From the NCBI RefSeq assembly GCF_001422885.1, contig NZ_LMMZ01000037.1, forward strand, positions 64,105-128,104: a stretch of 64,000 bases of DNA. The letters are read 5' to 3'. Both the position numbers and the translations under genes were made by a program. Source of the stretch: Methylobacterium sp. Leaf104 (lineage in GTDB: Bacteria; Pseudomonadota; Alphaproteobacteria; Rhizobiales; Beijerinckiaceae). Below are positions 55,634-64,000 of this stretch, piece by piece (position 1 is the stretch's first letter; each line of letters begins with the position of its first letter). Under the pieces are notes generated by a model, which searched no databases, was not told the DNA's origin, and saw nothing but the letters and a program-made list of their open reading frames with translations.

Positions 55634-56860
55634 GTGTCTGACACGCTTCCCGCCGTTCCGGAGCCGAACGCGTTTCGGCTATCGGTGCTCTATGCCGTGG
55701 TCTTCGTCGAGATCGGCATCGCGATGCCGTTCATGCCGGTCTGGCTCAACGCCCTCGGCCTCGACGCGGCGGTCATCGGTGGCCTGCTCGCCCTGCCGAT
55801 CGCGATCCGCATCGTGGCCACCGCACCGCTGGTCGGGCTGATCGATCGGGGCGTCGCCGCCCGTCGCATCCTGCTCGTCGGAAGCCTCGTCCTGGCCGGG
55901 ACCTATCTGCTGATGCCGACGTGCGCCGCCCTGGGATGGCCGCTGCTCGCCCTCCTCATCGCGCTGAACGCCGTCGCGGCCGCGCCCCTGGTCCCAAGCA
56001 TCGACTACCTGACGCTCGGCGCCGTGCGGCGAAGCCGGCGCCTCGATTATGCGCGCATCCGGATGGCGGGTTCCATCGGCTTCCTCCTCGCGAACTTTGC
56101 CGGCGGAGCCGCCCTCGGCGCCCTAGGTGAGCGGCTTGCCGTTCCCCTCCTGCTCACCGTGCTGGCGCTGATCGCCGCCGCCGTGGTGCTCATGGCCCGG
56201 GTCGACGCACCACCGGCCCCGCCGCGCCGTCCCGAGCAAGGTCGGCCGCGCCTGCCCGGCGTCCTGTGGCTCTCGATCGCGGCGGCGGCCCTGATCCAGT
56301 CGAGCCACGCGGCGATCTACGCCTTCGGCAGCATCCACTGGAGCACCCACGGGATCGCGACGTCGTGGATCGGTACGCTCTGGGCCATCGGCGTCGCCTC
56401 CGAAATCCTGCTGTTCGCACGCATCGGCCGCCTGCCCGCGCGCTGGCGTAACCCGTTCGTGCTGCTCGGCATCGGCGGGGGCGCGGCTCTCCTGCGGGCC
56501 GTCGGCATGGCCTCCTTCGGGGACCGCCTCGCACCGGTGATCGCCCTGCAGGTGCTGCACGGCCTCACCTTCGGGGCGACGCAGCTCGGCGCCATGGCGG
56601 CGGTGTCGCGCTTCGCGCCCGACGGCGCCCGTGGCCGGGCGCAGGGTACCGTCAGCTCGGCGGGTGCCCTCGCCTCGGCCAGCGCGACGCTGATGACGGG
56701 CGCCGCCTATCAGGCCGGCGGCGGGCCCCTCGCCTTCGTGCTGATGGCGCCGCTGGCCGCTCTCGGCCTGTGCCTCGTGGCACGCGCCGCGCAGGCCGCC
56801 CGCGCTTTCAGCCTTCACAGCACCACGATTGTGGGTCAGGGGGCAGGACAACCCGATTAA
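55634..56860 (+). CDS. MFS transporter, HcaT/PPP-type
   Basis: A 408-residue inner-membrane transporter with ~12 hydrophobic helices. It resembles the PPP subgroup of the major facilitator superfamily (HcaT-like, Pfam MFS_1_like): VVFVEIGIAMPFMPVWLNAL at helix 1, YLTLGAVRRSRRLDYARIRM before helix 5, and HGLTFGATQLGAMAAVSRFA in the second half. The GTG start at 55634 gives a full-length protein, though its ribosome site is weak. It is divergent from the CheZ-like gene. It ends 33 bases before the mlaE-like gene. The substrate is unknown. Confidence 0.85.
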   Translation: MSDTLPAVPEPNAFRLSVLYAVVFVEIGIAMPFMPVWLNALGLDAAVIGGLLALPIAIRIVATAPLVGLIDRGVAARRILLVGSLVLAGTYLLMPTCAALGWPLLALLIALNAVAAAPLVPSIDYLTLGAVRRSRRLDYARIRMAGSIGFLLANFAGGAALGALGERLAVPLLLTVLALIAAAVVLMARVDAPPAPPRRPEQGRPRLPGVLWLSIAAAALIQSSHAAIYAFGSIHWSTHGIATSWIGTLWAIGVASEILLFARIGRLPARWRNPFVLLGIGGGAALLRAVGMASFGDRLAPVIALQVLHGLTFGATQLGAMAAVSRFAPDGARGRAQGTVSSAGALASASATLMTGAAYQAGGGPLAFVLMAPLAALGLCLVARAAQAARAFSLHSTTIVGQGAGQPD

Positions 56861-56893
56861 CCTTGACCGTCCGGTAACCGTGATCGGTGTTAC

Positions 56894-58063
56894 GTGACCG
56901 CGGCATGGAGTGCGGCGTCATTGGCTAGAGCCGAGATCAGGACCAGCCCGGAAGCTGCCGACGCCGCGATCCTCGAAGGCGGGCGCGTCGGCCTGTCCGG
57001 ACGCTGGACCGCCGACCAGGGCGCATCCGTGGAGGTCGCCGCCGCGCGCATCGCCGACAGCGCCGCGGGCACGTCCCTCCTGGTCGACCTGAGCCGGATC
57101 GCCCGCCTCGACACCCTCGGCGCCTGGGTGCTGGAGCGGACCCGTGCCGAGATTGAGGCCGCGGGTGGTCGACTGGCCTATGCGGGCGCGACGCCCGAGC
57201 ACCGCATCCTCCTGAGCGAGGTGAAGCTGCGCGCCGCCGAGCCGCCACCGCCGCGGCGTGGACGCCTCTTCGGCTTTCTCGACGATCTCGGCCGGAGGGT
57301 CGTGGGCGCCAAGTCCGACCTCGTCACGGGCCTCGCCTTCTTCGGCGAGGTCGTGACCGCCTGCATCCGGGTCGCCGCCCGGCCCGGTACCTTCCGGGGC
57401 ACAGCCCTCGTCAATCAGATCGAACAGGTCGCCTTCCGGGGCGTCCCGATCATCGTCCTGATCTCGTTCCTCGTGGGTGGAATCGTCGCCCAGCAGGGAA
57501 TTTTCCAGCTCCAGCGCTTCGGCGCCCAGAGCTTCGTCGTGAATCTCATCGGGCTCCTCATCCTGCGCGAGCTCGGGGTGCTGCTCACTTCGATCATGGT
57601 GGCGGGTCGCTCGGGCTCTGCCTTCACGGCCGAGATCGGCTCGATGCGGATGCGCGAGGAGGTCGACGCCCTGCGGGTCATGGGCCTCGATCCGATCGAG
57701 ATCCTGATCGTGCCGCGCATCCTCGCCCTGGTGATCGGCCTGCCGATCCTGACCTTCCTCGCTTCGCTGGCGGCCCTGGCCGGCGGCGGCCTCACCGCCG
57801 CGCTCTACGGCGGCATGACCGTCGACGCGTTCCTGGCCCGGCTTCAGGCCGCCGTCTCCCTGCACCACGTGGCTGTCGGTTTGATCAAGGCACCGTTCAT
57901 GGCGCTGATCATCGGCATCATCGCGACGATCGAGGGCTTCGCCGTGGAGGGCTCGGCCGAGTCCCTGGGCCGCCACGTCACGGCCTCAGTCGTCAAGTCT
58001 ATCTTCATGGTGATCGTCCTCGACGGTTTGTTCGCCGTCTTCTTCGCCGCGATCGACTTCTGA
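56894..58063 (+). CDS. mlaE: MlaE-type ABC permease with N-terminal STAS domain
   Basis: A 389-residue protein. Residues ~25-115 are a STAS-like domain (SLLVDLSRIARLDTLGAWVL). Residues ~125-389 are the MlaE/YrbE permease, which moves phospholipid between inner membrane and MCE protein: FRGVPIIVLISFLVGGIVAQ, MVAGRSGSAFTAEIGSMRM and EEVDALRVMGLDPIE are family marks. The STAS-permease fusion is common in alphaproteobacteria, where it replaces the separate MlaB of E. coli. It starts the operon with the ATPase, MCE protein and lipoprotein; the gap to the ATPase gene is 13 bases. Confidence 0.94.
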   Translation: MTAAWSAASLARAEIRTSPEAADAAILEGGRVGLSGRWTADQGASVEVAAARIADSAAGTSLLVDLSRIARLDTLGAWVLERTRAEIEAAGGRLAYAGATPEHRILLSEVKLRAAEPPPPRRGRLFGFLDDLGRRVVGAKSDLVTGLAFFGEVVTACIRVAARPGTFRGTALVNQIEQVAFRGVPIIVLISFLVGGIVAQQGIFQLQRFGAQSFVVNLIGLLILRELGVLLTSIMVAGRSGSAFTAEIGSMRMREEVDALRVMGLDPIEILIVPRILALVIGLPILTFLASLAALAGGGLTAALYGGMTVDAFLARLQAAVSLHHVAVGLIKAPFMALIIGIIATIEGFAVEGSAESLGRHVTASVVKSIFMVIVLDGLFAVFFAAIDF

Positions 58064-58076
58064 GGATCGCCAGACC

Positions 58077-58910
58077 GTGTCCGTCCCGCATCTCCAGACG
58101 AGCTTGAATCACCCGGCGCCCTCCGCCGCACCGGAGCCGATCATCCGCGTGCGCGACCTCGTCGTCGGCTTCGGCAGCAAGATCGTGATGAAGGGGCTGA
58201 ACCTCGACATCCGCCGCGGCGAGATCCTCGGCTTCGTCGGCCCCTCCGGCCAGGGCAAATCGGTGCTGACCCGGACGATCCTCGGCCTCGTCCCGAAGCG
58301 GGCCGGCACCATCGAGGTGTTCGGGGAGGACGTGGACGGCCTCACGGTGGCCCGGCGGCGCCGGATCGAGCAGCGCTGGGGCGTTCTCTTTCAGCAGGGC
58401 GCGCTGTTCTCGGCGCTCACCGTCAAGCAGAACATCCAGATGCCGATGCGTGAGCATCTCAACCTGTCCGAGCGCCTCCTCGACGAGTTCGCCCGCCTGA
58501 AGATCGAGATGGTCGGCCTGAAGCCGGATGCGGCCGACAAGCTGCCTTCGGAATTGTCGGGCGGCATGATCAAGCGCGCGGCCCTCGCCCGCTCCCTCGC
58601 CCTCGACCCCGAGATCCTGTTCCTCGACGAGCCGACATCGGGCCTCGACCCGATCGGCGCCGGCGAGTTCGACGAGCTCGTCGCGACCCTGAAGCAGACG
58701 CTCGGCCTGACCGTCTTCATGGTCACCCACGACCTCGACAGCCTCTACACCGCCTGCGACCGCATCGCCGCCCTCGGCGACGGCCAGATCATCGCGCAGG
58801 GAACCATCGAGGAGATGCTGGAGAGCGACCATCCCTGGCTCCGCTCCTACTTCCACGGCAAGCGCGGACGCGCCGTGGTCCCGCAGGGGACCCATCATGC
58901 GCCGGCCTGA
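58077..58910 (+). CDS. mlaF: MlaF-type ABC transporter ATPase
   Basis: A 277-residue ATPase that drives the lipid transporter. Walker A is GPSGQGKSVLTR (~residue 60), the signature LSGGMIKRAALARSLAL, Walker B ILFLDEPTSGLDP and the switch His in MVTHDLDSLY. The GTG start begins VSVPHLQTSL. The LSGGM variant of the signature is typical of MlaF/Ttg2A proteins. It follows mlaE by 13 bases and precedes the MCE gene by 68. Confidence 0.95.
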   Translation: MSVPHLQTSLNHPAPSAAPEPIIRVRDLVVGFGSKIVMKGLNLDIRRGEILGFVGPSGQGKSVLTRTILGLVPKRAGTIEVFGEDVDGLTVARRRRIEQRWGVLFQQGALFSALTVKQNIQMPMREHLNLSERLLDEFARLKIEMVGLKPDAADKLPSELSGGMIKRAALARSLALDPEILFLDEPTSGLDPIGAGEFDELVATLKQTLGLTVFMVTHDLDSLYTACDRIAALGDGQIIAQGTIEEMLESDHPWLRSYFHGKRGRAVVPQGTHHAPA

Positions 58911-58978
58911 CGTCCTCCGCCCATTGCGTGCGGTCCCGCACCGCGCCCGCCCCCTTCCGCCAAGGTATTGCTGATCCG

Positions 58979-60061
58979 ATGGAGACCCGCGCGAACTACG
59001 CCCTGATCGGCGCCTTCACCCTCGCGGTCGTGGTGGCGGCCTTCGGCTTCGTGTTCTGGCTCCAGGGCGGTTCCCGCAGCCAGGTCCGGCAGGCCGTGCG
59101 CATCGTGTTCTCGGGCACCGTCGGCGGCCTCGCCAAGGGATCGACCGTGGCCTTCAACGGCATCAAGGTCGGCGAGGTCATGGACGTTCGCCTGCTGCCG
59201 CAGGACCCGCGCCGCGTCGTCGCCATCGTGGAGGTCGAGCGCACCACCCCTCTGCGCGCCGATACCCGGGCCCGCCTCGATTCGGCGATGCTGACCGGCG
59301 TCTCGACGATCTCGCTGTCGGGCGGCAACGCCGATGCCCCGGCCCTGACGCCCGGCTCGGGCGACCAGATTCCGACGATCTTCGCCGACAGCTCCGACAT
59401 CCAGGACATGATGGCGGCGGCCAAGCAGATCGCCCAGCGGGCCGACGATGTCCTCCAGCGCCTCGACAAGGTGGTGGCCGGCAACGAGGGCGCGATCACC
59501 CGCACCCTGGCCAATGTGGAAGCCTTCTCGAAGACGCTCGCGGAGGCTGGCCCGGCGGTGAGCGGCCTCGTGAGGGCGATCGATGGCGAGAAGCTGAACC
59601 GCGTCATCGACAATGCCGAGAGATTCTCCGGCGCCCTCGCCACCGGGAGCCCGGACATCGAGGGCGCCCTCAAGGACGCGCGCTCCCTGGCGGCCAAGCT
59701 CAATGCTTCGGCGGATCGCGTCGACGCGGTCCTGAAGGGAGCCGAGGGATTCCTCGGCTCGGCCTCCGGCTCTGCGGGCAGCAGCACGTTCACCGAGGTG
59801 CGCGAGGCGGCGATCTCCGTCCGCGACGCCGGACGGGCCTTCCGGACTCTCTCCGAGAATCTCGACAAGCGCACCTCGAACATCGCCACCAGCTTCAACC
59901 GCCTGAGCGGCACCGGACGCCGCGAGGTCGAAGCCTTGTCGACCGATGGCCAGCGCACGCTGAACACCCTGAACCGCACGGTGAAGAGCCTGGAGCGCGA
60001 CCCCTCGCAGGTCATCTTCGGCGGCAAGCCATCGTTGCCAGAATACAACGGTGGTCGCTGA
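58979..60061 (+). CDS. mlaD: MCE-domain lipid-transport protein (MlaD type)
   Basis: A 360-residue protein with an uncleaved N-terminal membrane helix (~7-29, starting METRANYALIGAFTLAVVV) and a periplasmic MCE domain (~40-120: GTVGGLAKGSTVAFNGIKVG). A long helical tail follows (~130-340, with SKTLAEAGPAVSGLV). MCE proteins form hexameric rings that pass lipids across the periplasm. The tail is longer than in E. coli MlaD (183 residues), as in other alphaproteobacteria. The start is fixed by the family; AAGG lies ~13 bases upstream. Confidence 0.93.
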   Translation: METRANYALIGAFTLAVVVAAFGFVFWLQGGSRSQVRQAVRIVFSGTVGGLAKGSTVAFNGIKVGEVMDVRLLPQDPRRVVAIVEVERTTPLRADTRARLDSAMLTGVSTISLSGGNADAPALTPGSGDQIPTIFADSSDIQDMMAAAKQIAQRADDVLQRLDKVVAGNEGAITRTLANVEAFSKTLAEAGPAVSGLVRAIDGEKLNRVIDNAERFSGALATGSPDIEGALKDARSLAAKLNASADRVDAVLKGAEGFLGSASGSAGSSTFTEVREAAISVRDAGRAFRTLSENLDKRTSNIATSFNRLSGTGRREVEALSTDGQRTLNTLNRTVKSLERDPSQVIFGGKPSLPEYNGGR

Positions 60062-60164
60062 AGCGACCGCCGCACGGGCCAGGGTGCCGCGGCGCACGGC
60101 AACGATCCGGACTTGCGTTAGTTTACCGCCACGCTGCGCGGCAGTGCGGCGACGGGTTTCCAAA

Positions 60165-60758
60165 ATGCGTATGACTCTTCACCGGACGGCTCCCGCGCTC
60201 GTCGCGATGCTCCTCGCCACCAGCCTCGGCGGCTGCGGCGGCGGTGCGGTGCCGCTCACCTTCGATCTCGCAGCTCTGCCGCCCACCGGGCGGGCCGTCG
60301 GCGCGGCGCGCTCGTTCACCGTGGCCGAACCGGTGGGCATCCAGCCCTTCGAGGCCGACCGCATCATCGTGCGCGAGCCGGGAGGCGCCCTGTCCTTTCT
60401 CGGCGGCGGCCAGTGGGCCGACCGCCTGCCGCGCCTGATCCAGACGCGGCTGATCCAGAGTCTCGAGAATTCGGGCCGCCTGAAGTCGGTGAGCCGCCCC
60501 GGGGACAAGATCGTTTCGGACTACCAGCTGATCAGCGAGATCCGGGCCTTCGACATCGCGGCCGGTTCCGGCGAGGCAGTGGTCGACATCTCCGCCAAGA
60601 TCATCACCGAAGGTACCGGGAAGATCGTCGCTGCCCGGATCTTCACCGCGCGCGTGCCGGTGCCGAAGGTCGATGCCGGCAGCGCCGCGGTGGGGCTCGA
60701 CGCCGCGCTGGCGCGCGTGCTCGGCGAGATGGTCGCCTGGGTGAATTCCGGCCGCTGA
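60165..60758 (+). CDS. ABC-transport auxiliary lipoprotein
   Basis: A 197-residue lipoprotein of the ABC_trans_aux (PqiC-like) family. A signal peptide (MRMTLHRTAPALVAMLLATS) ends in the lipobox LGGC, with Cys ~24 as the lipid site. The mature part shows FEADRIIVREPGGALSFLGG, WADRLPRLIQTRLIQSLENS and EIRAFDIAAGSGEAVVDI, typical of outer-membrane partners of MCE transporters. It is the last gene of the mlaEFD-like operon, 103 bases after mlaD. It likely completes the bridge at the outer membrane. Confidence 0.9.
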   Translation: MRMTLHRTAPALVAMLLATSLGGCGGGAVPLTFDLAALPPTGRAVGAARSFTVAEPVGIQPFEADRIIVREPGGALSFLGGGQWADRLPRLIQTRLIQSLENSGRLKSVSRPGDKIVSDYQLISEIRAFDIAAGSGEAVVDISAKIITEGTGKIVAARIFTARVPVPKVDAGSAAVGLDAALARVLGEMVAWVNSGR

Positions 60759-60788
60759 GCGGCCGGGGCCTCGGCCCTATCGCCGGCC

Positions 60789-61430
60789 TCATTCCATCAC
60801 GGCCGCCTTCATGATCACCACCATGATGGCCTTTGCCGGCTCGGGTCCGATGCAGCGCACCGTGTGCGGCCGGTCGCAGCGGTAGCGCAGGGTCTCGCCG
60901 GCCCGCGCTCTCTGGACGGTGCCCGCCACCTCGACCTCGAGCAGACCGGATGTGACGGTGAGCGACTCGACGGAGCCGCGCTGATGCGGATCGGAGTCGA
61001 GCAGGCCGCCGGGATCGGCGGTCAGGTCGTACCATTGCAGCCACTCGACCGTCTTGATCCAGCCGATGATGGCGAGCCGGACCTTCCCGTCGTCCGAGAC
61101 CAGGATCGGCGTGTCCGCGCGCGAAGTCTTCTCGATGAACGGCTCTTCGTCGCTGGTGGCGAGCACCCGCTCGATCGAGACGTCGAGGGCCTGGCTCAGG
61201 CGCCAGATCGTGGCCAGGGTCGGATTCGTCTCGTTGCGCTCGATCTGGCTGATGATCGACTTGGCCACCCCCGACTGCTCGGCGAGTTCCGACAAAGACA
61301 AGTTGTAGGCCTTGCGCAGGCGCTGGATCGTCTTGCCGAGCTGTCCGGAAAGCACCTGCGCCCCGGTGAGTATGTCCCGCTGCCGCCCGCGATCGGGCGT
61401 CGTCAACTGGTCGTCCATCTGATCCGACAT
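60789..61430 (-). CDS. XRE-family regulator with cupin sensor domain
   Basis: A 213-residue transcription factor. Residues ~30-88 are an XRE helix-turn-helix (IQRLRKAYNLSLSELAEQSG, VAKSIISQIERNETNP). Residues ~130-213 are a cupin barrel (HQRGSVESLTVTSGLLEVEV, YRCDRPHTVRCIG) that would bind a small effector. This XRE-cupin layout is used to control amino-acid, polyamine or sugar-acid catabolism. It is convergent with the lipoprotein gene. It lies 74 bases downstream of thiD on the same strand, so it may be autonomous. Target and effector are unknown. Confidence 0.9.
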   Translation of the reverse strand: MSDQMDDQLTTPDRGRQRDILTGAQVLSGQLGKTIQRLRKAYNLSLSELAEQSGVAKSIISQIERNETNPTLATIWRLSQALDVSIERVLATSDEEPFIEKTSRADTPILVSDDGKVRLAIIGWIKTVEWLQWYDLTADPGGLLDSDPHQRGSVESLTVTSGLLEVEVAGTVQRARAGETLRYRCDRPHTVRCIGPEPAKAIMVVIMKAAVME

Positions 61431-61504
61431 CCACGCATCCGTTCCATTAACCGGACGCTTGTGCGTTACTTCAAACGCAAACGGCGGATCGGCGCAAGGC
61501 GCGG

Positions 61505-62311
61505 TCAGACCCAGAGGGCATGGAAATGGTGCACCGGGCCGTGCCCCTGCCCGACCGTGACGCCGTCGGCACCCGCGATCGCGGCCGAGACGTAGCGCTT
61601 GGCCTGCGTCACCGCCTCGACCATCGGCAGACCTCGGGCAAGGCCAGCCGCCACCGCCGACGAGAGGGTGCAGCCCGTGCCGTGCGTGTTGCGCGTACGG
61701 GTGCGCGGGGCGGCGAAGCGCCGGAGCGTGCCGTCGCTGCCCATCAGGTGGTCGACGCTCTCCTCGCCCTCGCCGTGCCCGCCCTTCACCAGCACGGCCC
61801 TGGCGCCGATGGCCAGGAGACGTCGGCCCTGCGCCACGGCGCCATTCTCCGTCTCGGCGGTGGGCTCGCCGATCAGGGTCGCGGTCTCGGGCAGGTTCGG
61901 CGTGACGAGGTCGGCAAGCGGCAGGAGGTGTCGGCGCAGGGCGTCCACCGCCGTCTCCGAGATCAGCCGATCGCCGGACGTGGCGACCATCACGGGATCG
62001 AGCACGATGGGGATCGAGCCCGCATGGCGCGCCAGCCCCCCCGCCACCGCCTCGATCGTGGCGACCTGCGACAGCATCCCGATCTTCACCGCGCCGACGG
62101 CGAGATCGGAGAACACGCTGTCGATCTGCGCCGCCACGAAGTCGGCGGGCACGTCGTGGATGGCCTGAACCCCGCGGGTGTTCTGCGCGGTCAGGGCGGT
62201 GATCACGCTCGCCCCGTAGACCCGCAGGGCCGCGAACGTCTTCAGGTCGGCCTGGATGCCGGCGCCGCCGCTCGAATCGGATCCCGCGATGGTGACGGCG
62301 ATGGGGGTCAT
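61505..62311 (-). CDS. thiD: Hydroxymethylpyrimidine/phosphomethylpyrimidine kinase
   Basis: A 268-residue ribokinase-fold enzyme that phosphorylates HMP to HMP-pyrophosphate for thiamine. It has VTIAGSDSSGGAGIQADLKT at the N-terminus and the catalytic anion-hole motif NTHGTGCTLSSAVAAGLARG near the C-terminus. The ATG at 62311 is standard; an in-frame ATG 18 codons earlier reaches into the gap after thiE. It lies 40 bases downstream of thiE and is likely in the same operon. ThiC, ThiG and ThiS are not in the window. Confidence 0.95.
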   Translation of the reverse strand: MTPIAVTIAGSDSSGGAGIQADLKTFAALRVYGASVITALTAQNTRGVQAIHDVPADFVAAQIDSVFSDLAVGAVKIGMLSQVATIEAVAGGLARHAGSIPIVLDPVMVATSGDRLISETAVDALRRHLLPLADLVTPNLPETATLIGEPTAETENGAVAQGRRLLAIGARAVLVKGGHGEGEESVDHLMGSDGTLRRFAAPRTRTRNTHGTGCTLSSAVAAGLARGLPMVEAVTQAKRYVSAAIAGADGVTVGQGHGPVHHFHALWV

Positions 62312-62351
62312 GGCGTGGCGGTCCTGTCGCTTCCTCGGTCTTGGGGGAAGC

Positions 62352-63062
62352 TTAGGCCGCGACACCCCGCGCGGCGAGGGCGGAATCGACGCGGAAACGC
62401 AGGTCGCGGGCGCGGCCTTCCACCGACTCGCCGGCGAACAGCGAGGAGATCACCGCGATTCCGTCCGCTCCGACCTTGATGACGGCCGCCGCGTTGCTGG
62501 CGTCGATGCCGGCGATCGCCCCGAGGGGGAAGGCGGCGCCGCGGGCGAGGCGTCCGCGGAAGAGGATGCGTGCGAGGCCGTCGAGGCCGACCGGCGGGTC
62601 GGGATTGTCCTTGCTGGTCGTCGCGAACACGCCGCCGATACAGGCGTAATCGACCGGCAGGCGGTAGAGCTCGTCGGCCTGGGTGCCGGTCTTGAGGGTC
62701 AGGCCGATGATCGCTTCCCGGCCGAGGAGACGGCGCGCGTCGGCGGGGTGGAGGTCGCTCTGGCCGAGATGCACCCCCTCGACGCCGGCTGCCAGGGCCA
62801 GGTCGACCCGGTCGTTGATGAGGAGCGGCACGCCGGTGCCCGCGAGCGCGGCCTGGATCGCCCGGATTCGGGCCAGGGCCGCGCGGGCATCCGCGATGGA
62901 CTTTTCCCGGTACTGCAGGAGGGTGCACCCGCCCCGCACCGCCTCCGCCGCCATCGCGGCGAGTCGCCCACCATCGAAGCCGGACACTCCGGTGTCGAGG
63001 AGGCCGTAGAGCCGCAGGTCGACGGGCCGCCCCCGGCCGATGGCTTCGTCCCGTCCGATCAC
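62352..63062 (-). CDS. thiE: Thiamine-phosphate synthase
   Basis: A 236-residue TIM-barrel enzyme that joins HMP-pyrophosphate and thiazole phosphate. Family blocks are TLLQYREKS (~residue 51), PLLINDRVDLALA, GVHLGQSDLHPADARRLLG and YACIGGVFATTSKDNPDPP, the last being a slightly unusual version of the phosphate-binding loop (more often GPVFPT). The GTG start at 63062 has GGGGGAAG seven bases upstream; an upstream in-frame extension is not conserved. No THI-box riboswitch is apparent before it. It is divergent from the acetyltransferase gene. Confidence 0.92.
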   Translation of the reverse strand: MIGRDEAIGRGRPVDLRLYGLLDTGVSGFDGGRLAAMAAEAVRGGCTLLQYREKSIADARAALARIRAIQAALAGTGVPLLINDRVDLALAAGVEGVHLGQSDLHPADARRLLGREAIIGLTLKTGTQADELYRLPVDYACIGGVFATTSKDNPDPPVGLDGLARILFRGRLARGAAFPLGAIAGIDASNAAAVIKVGADGIAVISSLFAGESVEGRARDLRFRVDSALAARGVAA

Positions 63063-63211
63063 GCTGCACTTCCCCCGGTTCGTCACCGTTCGGTCCCAGT
63101 GTAGGACCGCGCTCCCGTCATCGGAAGGCCCGTCGCGCCAGACGGAGCCTTCGGAGATTCCTCGCGTTCTTCCCCGGATCCGAATCCGCACGGGCAGGAG
63201 CCTCACCTCGC

Positions 63212-63775
63212 ATGGACTTGACGCAGAAGCAGAAGATGCTCGCCGGCGAGGTCTACAATCCCGACGATCCGGAGCTTCACGCCGACAGCCATGCCTGCAA
63301 GGCCTGGATGCAGCGCTACAACGCGGCCCTGGCCGAGACGCCGGCGGTCCGGCGTGCGTTGCTGCGCGAGCGGCTCGCCGCCGTCGGCGAAGGCGCGGTG
63401 ATCCGGCCGCCGTTCCACTGCGACTACGGGCTGCACATCAGTCTCGGCGCCCACGTCTTCCTCAACTTCGGCTGCGTCATCCTCGATTGTGCCCCGGTGA
63501 GCATCGGGGACCGCACCCAGATCGGGCCCGGCGTCCAGATCCTCACCCCCGACCATCCGCGCGAGCCGCGCCCGCGCGAGGCCGGGCTTGAATTCGCCCG
63601 GCCGATCCTGATCGGCCGCAATGTCTGGATCGGCGGCGGGGCGATCCTTCTGCCCGGCATCACCGTGGGCGATCACGCCATCATCGGGGCCGGCAGCGTC
63701 GTCACCCGCGATGTCGCGGAAGGCACCACGGTCGTGGGCAACCCGGCGCGCGCCCTCCCGCGCAGCCAGGTTTGA
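63212..63775 (+). CDS. Maltose/galactoside O-acetyltransferase-type enzyme
   Basis: A 187-residue acetyl-CoA-dependent acetyltransferase of the Maa/LacA/NodL group. An N-terminal helical part (KMLAGEVYNPDDPEL) is followed by a left-handed beta helix (LHISLGAHVFLNFGCVILD, VSIGDRTQIGPGVQI, IGGGAILLPGITVGDHAIIG). The catalytic His is in LTPDHPRE (~residue 112). AGGAG lies 11 bases before the ATG. The acceptor could be maltose, another sugar or a lipo-oligosaccharide. It is divergent from thiE. Confidence 0.92.
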   Translation: MDLTQKQKMLAGEVYNPDDPELHADSHACKAWMQRYNAALAETPAVRRALLRERLAAVGEGAVIRPPFHCDYGLHISLGAHVFLNFGCVILDCAPVSIGDRTQIGPGVQILTPDHPREPRPREAGLEFARPILIGRNVWIGGGAILLPGITVGDHAIIGAGSVVTRDVAEGTTVVGNPARALPRSQV

Positions 63776-63845
63776 GGCACCAGCCGAACCCGGATGTGGG
63801 ACGAATTCGCCGGCACGGCTTTTCCGCGTTCATCACACCGTCGCG

Positions 63846-64000
63846 ATGTGCCATGAGCAGGTGACAGTCGAACCGGATGAAACGGATAGCGGGCGGGGAT
63901 CGGGGCGCGTGACCACGGCGGAGGAGATCCAGCGGCATGCGGAGGGTGCGCTCTCCAATCCGTCCGCCGTCGGACTCGTGGCCGTGATCATCGCGGCCAC
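63846..64000 (+). CDS. Start of an unidentified gene, cut by the window end
   Basis: An open frame runs off the right edge. Possible starts are ATG at 63846, GTG at 63861 and GTG at 63909; the last gives VTTAEEIQRHAEGALSNPSA and has G-rich sequence upstream. The visible residues after that become hydrophobic (VGLVAVIIAA), which may be a membrane helix. Too little is seen to name it. Confidence 0.45.
   Translation, partial: MCHEQVTVEPDETDSGRGSGRVTTAEEIQRHAEGALSNPSAVGLVAVIIAA

Noticed and set aside
63063..63211. TPP riboswitch upstream of thiE
   Set aside because: I looked for a THI-box-like sequence on the - strand and did not find one; the leader is short and only a ribosome site is clear.

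Overview
The window is GC-rich, densely coded alphaproteobacterial DNA. The best fit is a Methylobacterium/Methylorubrum-like member of the Hyphomicrobiales. This is inferred from gene content (a Growth-Pole-Ring-like giant protein, candidate EcfG-type stress promoters, a holin-like/DUF3618/DUF883-like stress cluster, DUF1489, an Mla-type lipid transporter) and from codon bias; no marker gene was compared. There are no rRNA or tRNA genes, insertion sequences, phage genes or CRISPR arrays that I can recognise, so the region reads as stable chromosome.

Region 1 (1-2100): the tail of an EAL-domain c-di-GMP phosphodiesterase, a small coiled-coil hypothetical, and a ferredoxin-reductase-like protein that has lost its iron-sulfur cysteines. 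A strong two-way terminator follows.

Region 2 (2136-28641) is an alpha-glucan/trehalose island. It holds glycogen phosphorylase (glgP), a GH13 alpha-glucosidase, glycogen synthase (glgA), branching enzyme (glgB), a trehalose synthase-maltokinase fusion (treS-mak), a GlgE maltosyltransferase with an extra intact GH13 domain, a MalQ-TreY fusion, treZ, glgX and otsA. Together they cover two ways of building glucan (GlgA/GlgB, and TreS-Mak to GlgE), several ways of breaking it down (GlgP, GlgX, MalQ, alpha-glucosidase) and three routes to trehalose (OtsA, TreY/TreZ, TreS). glgC, pgm and otsB are not in the window. A perfect EcfG-like promoter (GGAAC-N16-CGTT) precedes glgA, which suggests control by the general stress response.

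Region 3 (28642-31260) is a four-gene cluster of small membrane-anchored stress proteins, also behind an EcfG-like promoter and closed by a strong terminator.

Region 4 (31260-45600) is mixed housekeeping: an RBBP9/YdeN hydrolase, ycjX-ycjF, a SixA phosphatase, an aldo/keto reductase, a MoxR AAA+ ATPase with two coupled membrane proteins, a Kef-type antiporter, a CoxE-like VWA protein, a VOC protein, a 2Fe-2S ferredoxin and an Hpt protein.

Region 5 (45870-53726) is one gene of 2618 codons. It encodes two N-terminal membrane segments followed by about 2,200 residues of 11-residue-periodic amphipathic helix, including three tandem 77-residue repeats and a run of 33-residue repeats. It resembles the Agrobacterium Growth Pole Ring protein (RgsE in Sinorhizobium).

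Region 6 (53807-64000): DUF1489, a CheZ-like phosphatase, an MFS transporter, a four-gene Mla/MCE lipid ABC transporter, an XRE-cupin regulator, thiE-thiD, a maltose/NodL-type acetyltransferase and the start of an unidentified gene.
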